Shown piece after piece: positions 1 through 12,239 of a stretch of DNA of 64,000 nt. The position numbers were made by a program, and so were the translations under genes. The notes under the pieces were generated by a model. The model was not told the origin of the DNA. It made no database searches and saw only the letters and a program-made list of their open reading frames with translations. The DNA is from Zingiber officinale. Taxonomy: Eukaryota > Streptophyta > Magnoliopsida > Zingiberales > Zingiberaceae. Location of the stretch: the NCBI RefSeq assembly GCF_018446385.1, contig NC_056004.1, positions 52,890,523 through 52,954,522 on the forward strand. Direction: 5' to 3'. Each line of letters opens with the position of its first letter. The stretch's first letter is position 1.

Positions 1-191
1 TATCGATTCAACTAATCGATTGATATAGGTATGAACCTTCTACTCAAGGACGCTATTATACTTAGTCTATTTGGCACTAATACAAATAAGTATAATAACC
101 AAACAAATGCCTTTATTAATATACAAGAATATGATATACATGAGTCCATACAATCATCAAAAATGATTGACTCTAGAGCTCTAACTAACAC
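1..191 (-). repeat. Copia LTR terminal fragment, left window edge
   Basis: The first 190 bases resemble the terminal part of the C3 LTR at about 50690-50875. They share the opening near TATCRATTCAACTAATYGAT, a Leu/Ile-poor AT-rich body, and an end in CTAACTAACA against CTAATACTAACA. Read on the minus strand this is an LTR start (TGTTAGTTAG). Similarity is partial, so it is a related family member rather than the other LTR of C3. The short ORF across it is not a gene. Confidence 0.5.
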
Positions 192-1096
192 ACCCATTGG
201 ACCGTAGTCCCATATAAGCTGTAGCAAGACTAACTAACTATCTAAATGCTTCTATTGCATTTACTGAGCTATTAGAAATGTCTACTGTAGAATTTTACTG
301 AGCTAAGCATTTTATCGAACACTTGGTGTGCTCCAACTCTCCTCTCTATTAGGGAGACCACCTCTAGGCACCCGACAACGTCTAGAATCTCCAACTGAAA
401 GGAGAAAACGTGTCTGGCCCATCTAGAGGTGCTCAACTAGATCCCTAAACCTGAAAAGGAGGGTTAAATACACCCTATGCGTCGAAAAGTCTACATATAG
501 CTAATTTAAAAACATTCAATCATACAAAAAGCTACTTATACTGCAGGTGAGGAGTTTCTTACCTCCTGTTCAGATTTTCTTACGATTCTAATCGCTAGAT
601 TTCCGGAGGAGACGATCCTTTCGACGATCTTCTCGCGTCTAAGCGTTCTTCTCGCGGAGGGGAGCGTCCTCGTGTCGAAGTCGTCGCCGGAAAGTGCCCT
701 TGGACGGAACCCTAACCTTGCTTGTGGTTGGCGCCGAGAGAAGGAGAGGAGAAGGGGGAGTCGGCGGTGAGGGTTTGAGGAGAGAAAAGTTACGATCCAA
801 AAAAAATAACTCTTCACTTAATTCCTCCCTATTTATATTAAAGGATTAATTCGCCCAACTCTAATATAAATTTAATTGCCTCCCTTTCCTTTCAGCACGG
901 CCCTGCTGGGTTCAACTGGTTACTAACATTATCCGTAAACCATAGGTCTCGGGTTCAATTCCCCGCTTAGGCCGTTTTCGTTTTCTATTTATTTTTGCTA
1001 CCTCCGCTACTCTAAAAATTCTGTAAAAATATCCTAAAATTCCAGAAAAATCATAGAATATTTATAAAATAGTTTTGAGAATTTTCGGGTGTTACA
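192..1096 (-). repeat. 3' part of a gypsy (chromovirus-type) LTR, solo or truncated
   Basis: The block ends in GTGTTACA at 1089-1096, like the LTR ends of the complete Tekay-like element (GTCGTTACA). At about 541 it has the same CTGCAGGTGAG module found near 30490, 41910 and 48920 in the other gypsy LTRs. It also has a tRNA-like stretch near 905-970. The copia reverse transcriptase begins immediately after 1096, so this LTR is inserted in C1. Its left boundary is not resolved. The 93-residue minus ORF at 536-817 lies in the same G/C-rich leader-like zone as in the sister LTRs and is not a supported gene. Confidence 0.55.
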
Positions 1097-1575
1097 ACTA
1101 GATGCTCTTTGCCCTTTGCAATGAACCCCTCTGGTTGCTTCATATGGATGTTTTCTTCAAGACTTCTGTTAAGGAAAGTTATCTTGACATCTATTTGCCA
1201 AACCTCATAATCCATATGAGTGGCAATAGATAAGAGTATCCGGATAGATTTAAGCATAGCTACTAGTGAAAAGGTTTCCTCATAATCGATTCCCTCTTTC
1301 TGAATATATCCCTTCGCAACAAGCCTTGCTTTGAAGGTTTCCATCTTCCCATCTATCCCTCTTTTCCTTTTGAAGATCCATTTACATCCAATAGCTTTTA
1401 CACTATTTGATGGTTCTACTAGCTCCCAAACTTTGTTAGAATACATAGATTCTATTTCTAAATTCATTGCTCTTTGCCAAGATGCTGCATCTTTATCTTG
1501 GAGTGTTTCGTCATATGTTCGGGGATCAGGTTCATGTTTACCTGGGATCAAGTCCGACAACTCTCCCAAAAACAT
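1097..1575 (-). pseudogene. C1 reverse transcriptase N-terminal fragment
   Basis: This is the start of the Ty1/copia reverse transcriptase domain (RVT_2 family). Recognisable stretches are KWIFKRKRG, FKARLVAKGY, ILLSIATHMDYEVWQIDV and PEGFIAKGKEH. In this family the palm domain copies the element RNA into DNA inside virus-like particles. The catalytic Asp of WQMDVKTAFLNG is present as WQIDVKITFLN. The YVDD box and the whole RNase H domain are missing because the gypsy LTR joins at 1096/1097. The plus-strand ORFs in the same place are shadows. Confidence 0.85.
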
Positions 1576-1835
1576 GAATCTTTTAGGTTACCTAATAACC
1601 CTCCCACTATGACGAGGCACTGTCTATTGTTATGTATTATTTGTGATACGTGTTGCAGTTTCTTGTGATATTTCATCTTGCACTATTGGTATTAAAGTAG
1701 GCATGTCCTCTCTTATTTCTTCTAGAACAATTTCACTCATGGGCTTATGGTTAATTACATAATCTTTCTCTAAAAATCAAGCATTGGTGCTAACAATGAT
1801 CTTCTGATTTTTAGGATTATAAAACAAACCACGTT
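1576..1835 (-). pseudogene. C1 integrase-to-RT linker, decayed
   Basis: This is the linker between integrase and reverse transcriptase of C1. The minus strand still shows pieces equivalent to the open linker of C2 at 17640-17860, such as KPISEIVLEEIRE and QDEISQE, but with frame breaks. It is part of the same polyprotein and not a separate gene. Confidence 0.6.
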
Positions 1836-2674
1836 TTATTCCTTTAGGATACCCACAAACAGACAAACTTCTGTGCGAGATTCCAACTTATCAGTATTTC
1901 CCTTTAGCACATGTGCTGGACTACCCCATATCCGAATATGACTTAGACTAGGCTTACGCCCATTCCACAATTCCATGGGAGTAGAGGGTGCTGATTTAAA
2001 AGATACTATATTTAGAATGTACACTACTGTTTCTAGAGCATATCCCCAAAACGTATTAGGTAATTCTAAATAACTCATCATCGATCTAACCATTTCCATA
2101 AGAGTCATATTCCTTCATTCTGCTACACTATTCTGTTAGGGTGTACCAGGTGCAGACAATTGGGATTGAATCCCGTCCTCTGATAAGTAATTCCTAAACT
2201 CTCCAAAGAGGTATTCGCCACCACGATCAGACCGTAGTGTCTTGATACTTTTACCATGACGTTTCTCCACATCAACCTTGTACTCTTTGAACTTATCAAA
2301 GCATTCATACTTGTGGCGCATTAAGTAAATGTATCCATATCTTGAATAGTCATCTATAAAAGAGATAAAATATTCGAAGCCACCTCTTGCCTGGATAGAC
2401 ATAGGACCAACAAATCAGAATGAACTAGTTCTAACACATCTTTGGCTCTGTACCCCTTGACCTTAAAAGGTCTCTTGGTCATTTTTCCTTCCAAGCAAGA
2501 TTCACAAGTTGGAAAGTTTTCCAACACTAATGAACCCAAGAGTCCATCGACTATTAGCCTTTGAATCCTACTTAAGTTAATATGACCAAGCCTTAGATGC
2601 CAAAGATATGTTTGATTCATTTTCAAAGGTTCCTTTCTCTTATTAGAATTAGAAGATGTGTTATTAATTTTCAT
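1836..2674 (-). pseudogene. C1 GAG_pre-integrase and integrase core
   Basis: The minus strand encodes the His/Cys integrase zinc finger (WHLRLGHINLSR, then CESCLEGKMTKRPF) followed by the DDE catalytic core (FISFIDDYSRYGYIYL, LRSDRGGEYL). Frame changes occur around 2354-2402 and 2109-2140, where the ORF breaks into three overlapping pieces, and there are stops near QNSVAE. Integrase joins copia cDNA into chromosomal DNA. Here it is inactive. The homologous stretch in C2 is split by CACTA-1 at the codons for DDYSRYG. Confidence 0.85.
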
Positions 2675-3217
2675 TTATTGCTTTATGGGAGTTATTAGAT
2701 TTAGAGTATACAAATTGCCAACTAATGTACCAGAATAGATAATTACCCTATTTTTCTTGACAACCACTTTGTCATCAAAAGAAACAGTATATCCATCCAC
2801 AAACAGTTTAGAAACTGAAATTAAATTCTTTCTAAAAGTTGGTACATAAAGACAATTTCTCAAAACCAAAGTTCTATTCCTATCGAATGATAAGTAGACG
2901 CCTCCCACTACAACAGCTGCCACTTTCGTAGCATTGCTCATGTAGACGGTTATCTCTCCCTCATATAGTCGTTGGGTTTCCTGGAATCCCTGTAATGTAT
3001 TGTAGACATGATAAGTGGCTCCTATATTTACACACCAAGTGCTGGTAGATAACACCGCTAAACATGTTTCAACTACTAGAGAATAAAATATACCTTTATT
3101 ATTCTCTCTCCTATGAGGACAGTCTGCCTTCCAATGTCCTGATTGCTTGCAAATGAAGCACTTGCCCTTCGGCTTCTTCACTCCTGCTTTAAGTCCAGTA
3201 CCTAGAGATTGTTTCAC
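2675..3217 (-). pseudogene. C1 zinc knuckle and aspartic protease
   Basis: The 180-residue ORF starts with a CCHC nucleocapsid knuckle (CFICKQSGHWKADCP) and continues into the copia aspartic protease. The catalytic triplet expected as D-T/S-G is changed: the sequence reads CVNIGATYHV where the family has a DTGATDH-like motif. The active-site Asp is therefore lost. Downstream the family pattern FRKNLISVSKL is kept. It follows gag by 18 bases, with a frame break in between. Confidence 0.85.
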
Positions 3218-3235
3218 TTTCTTTGCCGAGCTAGC

Positions 3236-3913
3236 TTATTTCTTATTCTTCTTCTTGTCTTTCGACTTAGAAGTAGAAATATTTTTAACAAAGTGAATTT
3301 GAGAATTATGATGAAATAACCCTTCTGCTGCCTGAAGTTCTATCAGTAGTTCTGCCAATAAATACATCCTCTTATTCATATTATAGTTCAGGCGGAACTG
3401 CTTAAAACATTTGGGTAGCATTTGGAGAATAATATCGACCTGGGTTTCCCCATCAATTTCGACTCCAAGGATTTGTATTTCGTTCAAGTAAGTTATCATC
3501 TTTAGGATATGCCTAACGAGTGTTCCCGCTGACATGGTGACTGTCATTAATTTTCTCATTGCTTCTTGCCTAGCAGCCCGATTCTGGTGTCCGAAGAGTT
3601 CCTTTAGATTGTTTATCATGTCATAGGCAGTTGGCAAGTCCTGATGCTGATGTTGCAGTACATTTGACATTGAAGCCAAAATGTAACACCACGTCATCTC
3701 ATCTGCCTTGACCCATTTCCTATGATGCACAATCTCCTCTTCACTAGAATTGTCGTTAGGCATATTAGGGCAGACCTCTAACAGTACAAACTTATAGCCT
3801 TCAGCAGTTAGGACAATGTCCAGGTTTCTTTTCCAATATATGTAATTGGGACCAGTAAGTTTGTTCTCTTTCAGTATAATAGCCAGTGGGTTGAAAGTCA
3901 TCCTAAGAATCAC
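3236..3913 (-). pseudogene. C1 Gag capsid
   Basis: The 225-residue ORF has the plant copia gag pattern (UBN2/retrotrans_gag): LTGPNYIYWKRNLDIVL near residue 20, NLKELFGHQNRAARQEAM near 105, and LNYNMNKRMYLLAELL near 180. It ends in a Lys-rich tail leading to the zinc knuckle. Gag packages element RNA in virus-like particles. The ORF is almost full length, but it is separated from the knuckle by a frame break. The first Met is at 3913. The next Met (3901) matches the start seen in C2 equally well. Confidence 0.88.
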
Positions 3914-5017
3914 AAAATAAACTTTTGGTCAAGACTCTAAATTTAGAATAATATTGATTCCTCAAATATTATTATTTAAATTTACCAACACCTCAAAACA
4001 CCATCAATTTTGCATGCCACATTAATGTGGACATATACAAAATCAAACATTTGTAAGAGGAGGTTTTACCCATTAATTTTATTCTTGTCATCCTAACTTT
4101 ATGACAAATAAAATTAATAGTTGACATTCCTTTGGTCACACAAATAATAGCAGTGACTCCGTTGGGGAGGATACTATTAAATGTGTCTAAGTGTGTACCA
4201 TTACTTGATATTTAGTCCATTAAATAGGATTGTGCCCCTTCGGTTGGAGAAGATCACATGCTCCTAAATAATTTCCTATAACCATCCATAAAGGAAGTTT
4301 GATCTAGTGATCCACAAAAAAACTCATCCGTTGTCGAGGGAGGCACTCAGAGCCAACACGCAAGTTTGTTGCATCACTTACAAACCAGTAATGGAGACCG
4401 TGGAATTTATTTACTAATCCCTCTCCCACTTAGTTTTTTAAGATGAGGATTTTTATCATGCACACACACATCACAGCAAATAAAAGTAATAAATATGAAA
4501 AAACAATTTTTCAACTATTATGGTCTCTTCCATCACTATCCTCCGTGTGCTGCCAACCCTAGCTGCTGCCATCTTTAGCCACCACAATCGGGTCTTGTCG
4601 CTGCATCTATCTTGCTTCTTTTTCCGCTGCGTCTCTGGTCATCAAACAGCACTACACCTCGCAAGGATACGATCCGCGACAAAAATAGAATTTTACATTT
4701 ATCGATCCTATATTCCATGAAGGAATGTACATATAATCTAGATCGAAACAAAAATGTAAAATCCTAAAACTAATACAGCTCCTATTGTATTTAATACATA
4801 CAATCATGCACACAAATAAAATGCCCTTGACATGTCTAAGGGTCCAATCACACACAATTATATTAGGGCCATAATAGTTGGATCTAGGATGCCTGCAACC
4901 ACAGAGTTAAATCTATTTGCACATCCTACTATTATCCTGCCTAAATTATGTATGACATGTGCATAATTAAACTGAAAACCAAATACACAGAGGGAAAGCC
5001 CTAGCTCTGATACCAAT
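3914..5017 (-). other. C1 leader with primer binding site
   Basis: This is the non-coding leader between LTR and gag. At 5003-5017 the minus strand reads ATTGGTATCAGAGCT, complementary to the 3' end of initiator tRNA-Met, the usual copia primer. The leader matches C2 9948-11017 in inverted orientation along its length. Short ORFs at 4520-4720, 4652-4855 and 4858-5094 show no family pattern and are not called. Confidence 0.8.
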
Positions 5018-7394
5018 TGTTGGTTGCTACTCAGAATATCGTATCGGTTCCCCTGTACAAAAATTTTGTACAAGTCCTGAACCTTTCCTAACAACCTATT
5101 GTGTTATTTAGAAATTAAATTTGGAATCGCAAACAGAATTTAACATTATTGATTCCAAATTCAACTTATCTATTCTTAGTGGTTTAGACTTGGATCGCAA
5201 ATGATGCTTAACATTATTGATCCAAATCCACCCATGTAACAAATTCGATTAAATATTTAATTTAGAGATTGGCTTCCAGGTTAAACATGGCGAGACACTA
5301 TGTCTTCTTGGTTTTGGGAGCATCCACCACTTCCTAGACAAAGCCTTTCAATGAAATTCAATATTTAATCTCCTTATAGTAACCCTAGGTTTAACCAATA
5401 AGAACAATCGAATCACAAGATCGAAAAACAAAAGAAACACAAATTCGAATCATAAATCCAAAACCTAGAATCATTAGCCTCTTGTGTTTGGTATTTCAAA
5501 ATCCATACAAAGAAAACTAGTATGATGCGGAACAAGACAACTAGTTATACTTTTCTTTATAGCTATAAACCTCATGATCTTCTGTCGTATTCCTCTTCTT
5601 ATCTCGGATGTCGTGTGAGTGACGATCTACAGAGATGAGAATCCAATCAAGCCTTTCTTCTTCTCTTGCAAGTTTCGGCCACCACCACCAAGATCTAAGG
5701 GATGCTAGGAAACAAAGCCTCCTTTCTCTCCTTCTTCCTCAAACAAGATCCAACCACCAAAAGCTCCAAGAGATGTGATGCCGTTGACCTCCAAGGAAGA
5801 AGAGAAGAGGATGAGCAATTGAAGAGGGCTAACCACCACCAAGGAAAAGAGAGGAGAGGAATAATAGATGTGTTGTTGTGAGGTGAGGAACCTCTACCCT
5901 CTCTTTTATATTCCATGGTCTTAGCAAATAAGGAAAGTTTTAAACATAATTAAAACTTCCTTATTTTCCCTTGCTAATGAACAAAAGGAAAATTTAATTA
6001 AAATTTTCTTTTATTCTTTTAATGGCCGGCCCCTACAAGTCCTCCAAACAAGGAAAATTTTAAACACAAAATTAAAACTTCCTAATTTGTTTCTGGAAAT
6101 TTTTAAAATAAAAATTTATCTTTTAAAAATTACCTTCATAGTTGGTTATAAAAGGAAACTTTTATAAATTAAAATTTCTCTATTAAAACATGTGGATGAT
6201 TACAAAAAGGAAAGTTTTCTCCAAAATTAAAATCTCTATTTTAACTACAAATAAGGAAAGATATCAAGCCTTTCTCTTAATCCTTTTGTAGAAACTATAA
6301 AAGGAAAGATTTAATTTTAAAACTCTCTTTTAAAATCATGTCTTTCACATTAGGAAAGATTTTAAAATAAAATCTTTTTTATTTTTAATGTGGCCGGCCA
6401 CCTAAGCTTGGGATCCAAGCTAGGCCGGCCACATCTTAACCCATCCAAGGTTTGGTTTGGATGACCCTTGCTTGGGCTCCAAGCTTGGCTTGGCCGACCA
6501 CCTAAGGATGGGTAAGAAGGTGGGTTTGGGTGGGTATAAAATTTTATAAATAAGAGGCTACTACTAGGACCGAGAGGAGGAATTGGTTTTGGTCTCCCGA
6601 TGAACTTGAGCTTCCCGTGTTCGCCCCTAACACCTAACTCAAGTTCATCAATAATATCTCATTCCACTAAAGAGTTATTATTGCACTACCGCACCAATCC
6701 CATATTACTATATGAGCTCCTTCTTATCATGAGTGTGTGAGTGTGTTAGTCTTCCTGTATTTAAGATATTGAATGCTCACTAATTAAATGAGTTACTGAC
6801 AACTCACTTAATTAATATCTAGATCCAAGAGTAGTACCACTCAACCTTATCGTCATGTTGGACTAAGTCCACCTGCAGAGTTTACATGACAATCCTTATG
6901 AGCTCCTCAAGGGGACATCATCAACCTAGATTACTAGGACACAGTTTCATTCTATAATCAACAACACACCATATAAATAATATCATTTCTCAATTTATCG
7001 GGCCTATTGATTAACGAGCTAAATCACACCCTTTAATAAATTAAAGAAATAAATATTAAGTATATGTGCTTCTTATTATATCATGATTATGAGTACACAC
7101 TTCCATAATAACAAATGTATTATTCTTTTATATAGTCAGTATAAAAAGAAACTACCTCAAATGGTCCTGCTCAATACACTCAGAGTGTACTAGTGTAATT
7201 TTATAGTCAAGATAAACTAATACCTAATTACACTACAACCACTCCAATGGTTTGCCCCATTTCATCTTGGTTGTGAGCAACTGTTTATAATTTATAAGGT
7301 ACTGATAACATAATCTTCTGTGTGTGACACTACACACCATGTTATCTACAATATAAATTAATTGAACAACTACACTTAGCATATAAATGTAGAC
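5018..7394 (-). repeat. C1 5' LTR, lacking its first bases here
   Basis: This LTR begins on the plus strand at TGTTGGTTGC (5018) next to the primer binding site and extends to 7394. Comparison with the complete C2 3' LTR (19495-22063) shows the first roughly 65 bp are missing at this place and lie at 22115-22187. A TATA-like TATAAAAGAG occurs on the minus strand near 5905. GGCCGGCC-rich stretches at about 6390-6520 are a marker of this family. Confidence 0.85.
7347..7394. repeat. Left copy of 48-bp direct repeat flanking C2
   Basis: This stretch, starting TACAATATAAATTAAT and ending AAATGTAGAC, recurs in the same orientation at 22067-22114 with one mismatch. Both copies are bases about 74-121 of the C1 LTR. 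They lie directly outside the two ends of C2, far longer than the 5-bp duplication made by a copia integrase. Confidence 0.85.
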
Positions 7395-9947
7395 TAAAAG
7401 CCTAGATTTTTGTAAACATTTATTTTGAAATAAAGAATCACATTGGTTAAATGTCTACATTTATGCTAAGTGTAGTTATTCAATTAATTTATATTGTAGA
7501 TAACATGGTATGTAGTGTCACACACAGAAGATAATGTTATCAATTCCTTATAAATTATAAACAGTAGCTCACGACTAAGATGGAAAGGAACAAACCATTG
7601 GAATAGTTGTAGTGTAATTAGATATTAGTTTATCTTGACTGATAAATTACACTAGTACACTCTGAGTGTATTGAGAAGGACCATTTAAGGTAAGTTCTTT
7701 TTATACTGACTTAATAAAAGAACAAGACCTTTGTTATTATGGAAGTGTGTGCTCTTAATCTCGATATAATAACAAGCACGTGTACTTAGTATTTATTTCT
7801 TTGACTTATCAAAGGGTGAGATTTAACTCGATAAATCAAGAGGTCCGATAAGTTGGGAAATGATATTATTTATAGTGTGTGTTGTTGATTATAGAAGGAA
7901 ACTGTGTCCTAGTAATTTAGGTTGATAATGTCCCCAAGGGGAGCTCATAAGGATTGTCATGTAAACCCTGCAAGTGGACTTAGTCCGACATGACAATAAG
8001 GTTGAGTGGTACTACTCTTGAACTAAAATATTAATTAAAGAGAGTTGTTAGTAACTCATTTAATTAGTGGACATTTGGCATCTTAAACACAGGGAGATTA
8101 ACACACTCATGATAAGAAGAAGCCCAAAATGTAATTTGGGATTGGTGGGTAGTTCAATAATAATTCTTTAGTGGTATTAATTATTATTGATGAAATTAAG
8201 TTGGGTGTTTAGGGCGAACATGGGAAGCTTAATTTCATCAGGAGACCAAAACCAATTTCTCCTCTCGGTCCCTATCGTAGCCTCTTATATATAGAGAATT
8301 ATACCCACCAAATACCCACTTCCTACCTACCCTTAGGTGGCCGGCCAAGCAAGCTTGGAGCCCAAGCTTGGGCCGGCCAAGCCAAAGGCTTGAGCCAAGT
8401 AAAGGGGGCCGACCATAGCTTGGAGCCAAAGCTTGTTGTGGCCGGCAAAAATAAAATAAAAGGATTTTATATTTTAAAAATCTTTTCTTATGTGGAAGCC
8501 ATGGTTTTAAAAGAGAGCTTAAAATTTAAATCTTTCATTTTATAGTTTTCTACAAAAGTTTAAGTGAAAGGTTTGGTATCTTTCCTTATTTGTAGTTAAA
8601 AGGAAGATTTTAATTTTTGATAAAACTTTTCTTTTTTGTAACCATCCTCAAGATTTAAAAGAGAGTTTTAAAATTAAATCTTTCCTTTTATAGTTTCTAC
8701 AAAAGATTAAGAAAAGATTTGATATCTTTCCTTATTTGTAGATTAAAAGGAAGATTTTAATTTTAGAGAAAACTTTCCTTTTTGGAAATCATCCACATGT
8801 TTTAATAGAGAGATTTTAATTTATAAAATTTCTTTTATAACCAACCATGAAGGGAAAAATTATTAGAGAAATTTTTATTTTAAAAATTTCCAGAAACAAA
8901 TAAGGAAGTTTTAATTTTGTGTTTAAAACTTGCCTTATTTGGAGCACATGAAGGGGCGGGCCATGTAAAGGGTTAAAAGGAATTTTTAATTAAATTTTCC
9001 TTATTAACCAATGGCAAGGAGAATAAGGGAATTTTAATTAAATTTTCTTATATGCCAAGACCAAGGAATATAAAAGAGGGGGTAGAGGTGCCTCACCTCA
9101 CAACATATCATCTAGTATTCCCCTCCTCTCATCCTTGGTGTGGTCGGCCCTATTCTCTTCTTCTCTTCTCTTCTTCTTTAGTGGCCGGTGCATCCCTCTC
9201 TTGGAGCTCTTGTGTTGGCCAGTTCTTGCTAGGAGAAGAAGGAGAGAAAGGAGGCTTTGCTCTTGCATCCCTTGGAGCTTGAAGGTTGGTGGCCGGAACT
9301 TGCAAGAAGGAAGGTTTCTTGGTGGTTCTCATCTCGGTAGATCGTTGACCACACAATGTCCGAGATAAGAAGAGGAATACAATAGAAGATCAAGTGGTTG
9401 TTGCTTACAAAGAAAGGTATAACTAGTAATTCTATTCCGCATCATACTAGTTTTCTTTGTATAGATTTGAAATACCTAACACAAGAGGCTAGTGATTCTA
9501 GATTTTCGGATTTGTGATTCAAAGTTGTGTTTCTTTTATTTTTTGATCTTGTGATTCGATTGTTCTTTTTGGTTAAACCTAGGGTTACTATAAGGAAATT
9601 AAATATTGAATTTCGTTTAGAGGCTTTGTCGAGGCAGTGGTGGATGTTCCATACTCAAGAAGGCCAAGTGCCTCGTCATGTTTGACCTGGGAGCCGATTT
9701 TCGAAATAAATATTTAATTGAATTTGTAACATAGGTTGATTTGGATCTATAATGTTAAGTATCGTTTATGATCCAAGTCTAAACCTCTAAGAACAGACAA
9801 GTTAAATTTGGAATCAACAATGTTAAGTTCCATTTGCGATTCCGAATTTAATTTCTAAAGAATACAATAGGTTGTTAGGAAAGGTTCATGACTTGTACAA
9901 AATTTTTGTAAGGGGAACTAGTATGATATTCCTAGGAGTAACCAATA
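7395..9947 (+). repeat. C2 5' LTR
   Basis: It matches 19495-22063 nearly end to end, starting at TAAAAGCCTAG and ending at ACCAATA beside the primer site. Promoter-like AATATAAAAGAGGGGG lies near 9067, followed by the transcribed part. GGCCGGCC occurs near 8340 and 8375. The ORFs at 8238-8429 and 9052-9368 recur in the 3' LTR but lie in LTR leader sequence and resemble no protein family. Confidence 0.88.
9064..9084 (+). promoter_or_regulatory. C2 5' LTR core promoter (TATA)
   Basis: TATAAAAGAGGGGG-type TATA box. It is repeated at 21180-21197 in the 3' LTR and on the minus strand near 5905 in C1. The position in the second half of the LTR fits the U3/R junction of a 2.5-kb LTR. Confidence 0.6.
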
Positions 9948-9965
9948 ATTGGTATCAGAGCTAGG
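9948..9965 (+). other. C2 primer binding site
   Basis: ATTGGTATCAGAGCTAGG begins directly after the LTR end. It is complementary to the 3' end of initiator tRNA-Met, the standard primer for plant copia reverse transcription. Confidence 0.88.
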
Positions 9966-11029
9966 GTTTGCCTCTGTGTGTTTTGTTTTCAGTTTAATTA
10001 TGCACATGTCATACATAATTTAGGCAGGATAATAGTAGGATATGCTAACTCTGTGGTTGCAGGCTCTAACTATTATGACTTATGGTTATTGTGTGTGATT
10101 GGACCCTTGGACATGTCAAGGGTATTTTATTGTGTGTGCATGATTGTATTTAACTAATACAGCAGGAGCTGTATTAGCCCTAGGATTTTACATTTATGTT
10201 CTATCTAGACTTGATGTACATTCCCTTGTGGAATATAGGATCGATGTATGTAAAATTTTATATTTTTTTGTCGCGGATAGTATCCTTGCAAGGCGTGGTA
10301 CTATTGGAGGACCAGAGGCACAACGGAAAAGAAAGCTCGATGGACCCGACGACATGAACCCTAGGGCTGGTAGCACGTGAAGGACAGTGATGGAAAAGGC
10401 CATAATAGTTGGAAAATTAATTTCCATATTTATTGCTTTTATTTACTGTGATGTATGTGATGTGTGCTTGCTAGGTTAAAATTCATCACTTTAAATAACT
10501 AAGTGGGAGAGGAATTTTTAAATAAATTCTACGATCTCCATTACTGGTTTGTAAGTGATGCAAACAGACTTGCACGTTGGCTCTGAGTGCCTTCCTCCAT
10601 ATCGGATGAGTTTGTTTACGGATCACTAGATCAAACTTCCATTTTGGATGATTATAGGAAATTAATTAAGAGCGTGTGATCTTCCCCATCGGAAGGGGCA
10701 CAATCTTATTTAATGGACTAAGATTGAGTAATGGTATACACTTAGGCACATTTAATAGTATCCTCCCCATCGGAGTCACTGCTATTATTTGTGTGACTGA
10801 AGGTAAACCAACTATTAATTTTATTTGTCATAAAGTTAGGTTGACAAGAATAAAATTAATGGGTAAAACCTCCTCTTACAAATGTTTGATTTTGTATACG
10901 TTCACACTATCGTGGCATGCAAAATTCACGGTGTTTGAGGTGTTGGTAAATTTAAATAGTATTGTTTGAGGAATTAATATTATTCTAAATTTAGAGTCTT
11001 AACCAAAAGTTTATTTTGTGACTCTTAGG
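9966..11029 (+). other. C2 leader
   Basis: Non-coding stretch from primer site to gag, the inverted counterpart of 3914-5002. ORFs at 10144-10380 and 10676-10969 overlie it but show no domain and no conservation of frame with C1. Confidence 0.7.
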
Positions 11030-11520
11030 ATGACTTTCAACCCACTGGCTATTATACTGAAAGAGAGCAAACTTACTGGTCCCAATTATATAGATTGGAA
11101 AAGAAACCTAGACATTGTCCTAAATGCTGAAGGCTATAAGTTTGTACTATTAGAGGTCTGCCCTAATGTTCCTAATAGCGATTCTAGTGAAGAGGAGATT
11201 GAGTATCATAGGAAATGGGTCAAGGCAGATGAGATTGCGCGGAGTTATATTTGGTTTTTATATCAAATGTGTTGCAACATCAGCATCAGACCATGCTTAC
11301 TGGCCATGACATGATGTATAATCTCAAGGAACTCTTCGAACACTAGAATCGGGCTGACAGGCAAGACTGTATGATCTCTAGGTACTGGACTAAAAGCAGG
11401 AATGAAGAAGCCGAAAGGTAAGTGCTTCATTTGCAAGCAGTTTGGACATTTGTAGGCAGACTGTCCTCATAGGAAGAGAACAATATAGGTATATCTTATT
11501 CTCTAGTAGTTGAAACATGT
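11030..11520 (+). pseudogene. C2 Gag remnant and zinc knuckle
   Basis: The Gag start (MTFNPLAIILKESKLTGPNY) is well conserved with C1, but the frame is lost after about residue 90 and roughly 0.5 kb of the capsid is deleted near 11340-11390. A knuckle follows at about 11425-11470 (CFICKQFGHL, then a stop, then ADCPHR). An ATG also exists at 11018, in the same position as the first Met of C1. Confidence 0.85.
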
Positions 11521-12221
11521 TTAGTGGTGTTATCTATCAGTACCTGGCGTGTAGATACGAGAACAACTGATCATGTCTGTAAATCATTACAGGGGTTCCA
11601 GGAAACCCGACAATTACACGAAGGAGAAATCACTGTTTACATGAGCAATGCTACAGAAGTAGCAGCTGTTGCAGTGGGAGATGTTTATAGGAATAAATAT
11701 TGGGTTTGAGAAATTATCTTTACATACCAAGTTTTAGAAAGAACTTGATTTCAGTTTCTAAACAATACAAGGATGGATATTCTGTCTATTTTGATAACAA
11801 AGGTGTTATCAAGGAAAATAAGGAAGTTATCTGTTCTGGTACGTTGGTTGGTAATTGTATACTCTAAATCCAATAACTCCCACGATGCAATAAATGGAAA
11901 TTAATAGCACATCTTCTAATTCAAATAAGAGAAAGGAACCTTCGGAAATGAACCAAACATATCTTTGGCATCTAAGTTTTGGTCATATTAACTTAAGTAG
12001 GATTCAAAGGCTAATAGCCGATGGACTCTTGGGTTCATTAGTGTTGGAAAACTTTCCAACTTGTGAATCTTGCTTGGAAGGTAAAATGACCAAGAGACCT
12101 TTTTAGGCCAAGGGATATAGAGTCAAAGATGTGATGGAACTGGTTCATTCTGATTTGTGTGGTCCTATGTCTATCCAGGCAAGAGGTGGTTTCGAATATT
12201 TTGTCTCTTTTAAAGATGACT
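11521..12221 (+). pseudogene. C2 protease and integrase zinc-finger remnant
   Basis: Protease sequence appears as VDTRTTDHVCKSLQGF, with the active site altered, in the ORF 11524-11709. The GAG_pre-integrase zinc finger (WHLSFGHINLSR, CESCLEGKMTKRPF) follows at 11894-12106. Several stops separate the pieces. The reading is broken at the codons for the integrase DDYSRYG stretch, where CACTA-1 enters at 12222. Confidence 0.85.
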
Positions 12222-12239
12222 AGCTACAACAAAAACTAC

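Larger units (their letters stand above)
1097..7394 (-). mobile_element. Copia element C1, minus strand, truncated
   Basis: From right to left on the minus strand: 5' LTR (most of it 5018-7394), primer binding site, leader, gag, zinc knuckle plus protease, integrase, and reverse transcriptase cut off at 1097 by a gypsy LTR. The first 121 bp of the same LTR lie far away at 22067-22187, because the sister element C2 sits inside the LTR. The 5' TG end of C1 (complement of 22186-22187) abuts the integrase of C3, so C1 inserted into C3. Coding parts have several stops and frameshifts. Confidence 0.85.

Noticed and set aside
907-964. tRNA gene in LTR-like sequence
   Set aside because: Box A and B similarity exists, but no cloverleaf or acceptor stem pairs can be built by eye, so it is listed only as a tRNA-like module.
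8238-9368. ORFs conserved between both C2 LTRs (also 20315-21482)
   Set aside because: Conservation follows from LTR identity. The sequence is leader or promoter DNA and the frames are not kept in C1 or C4.
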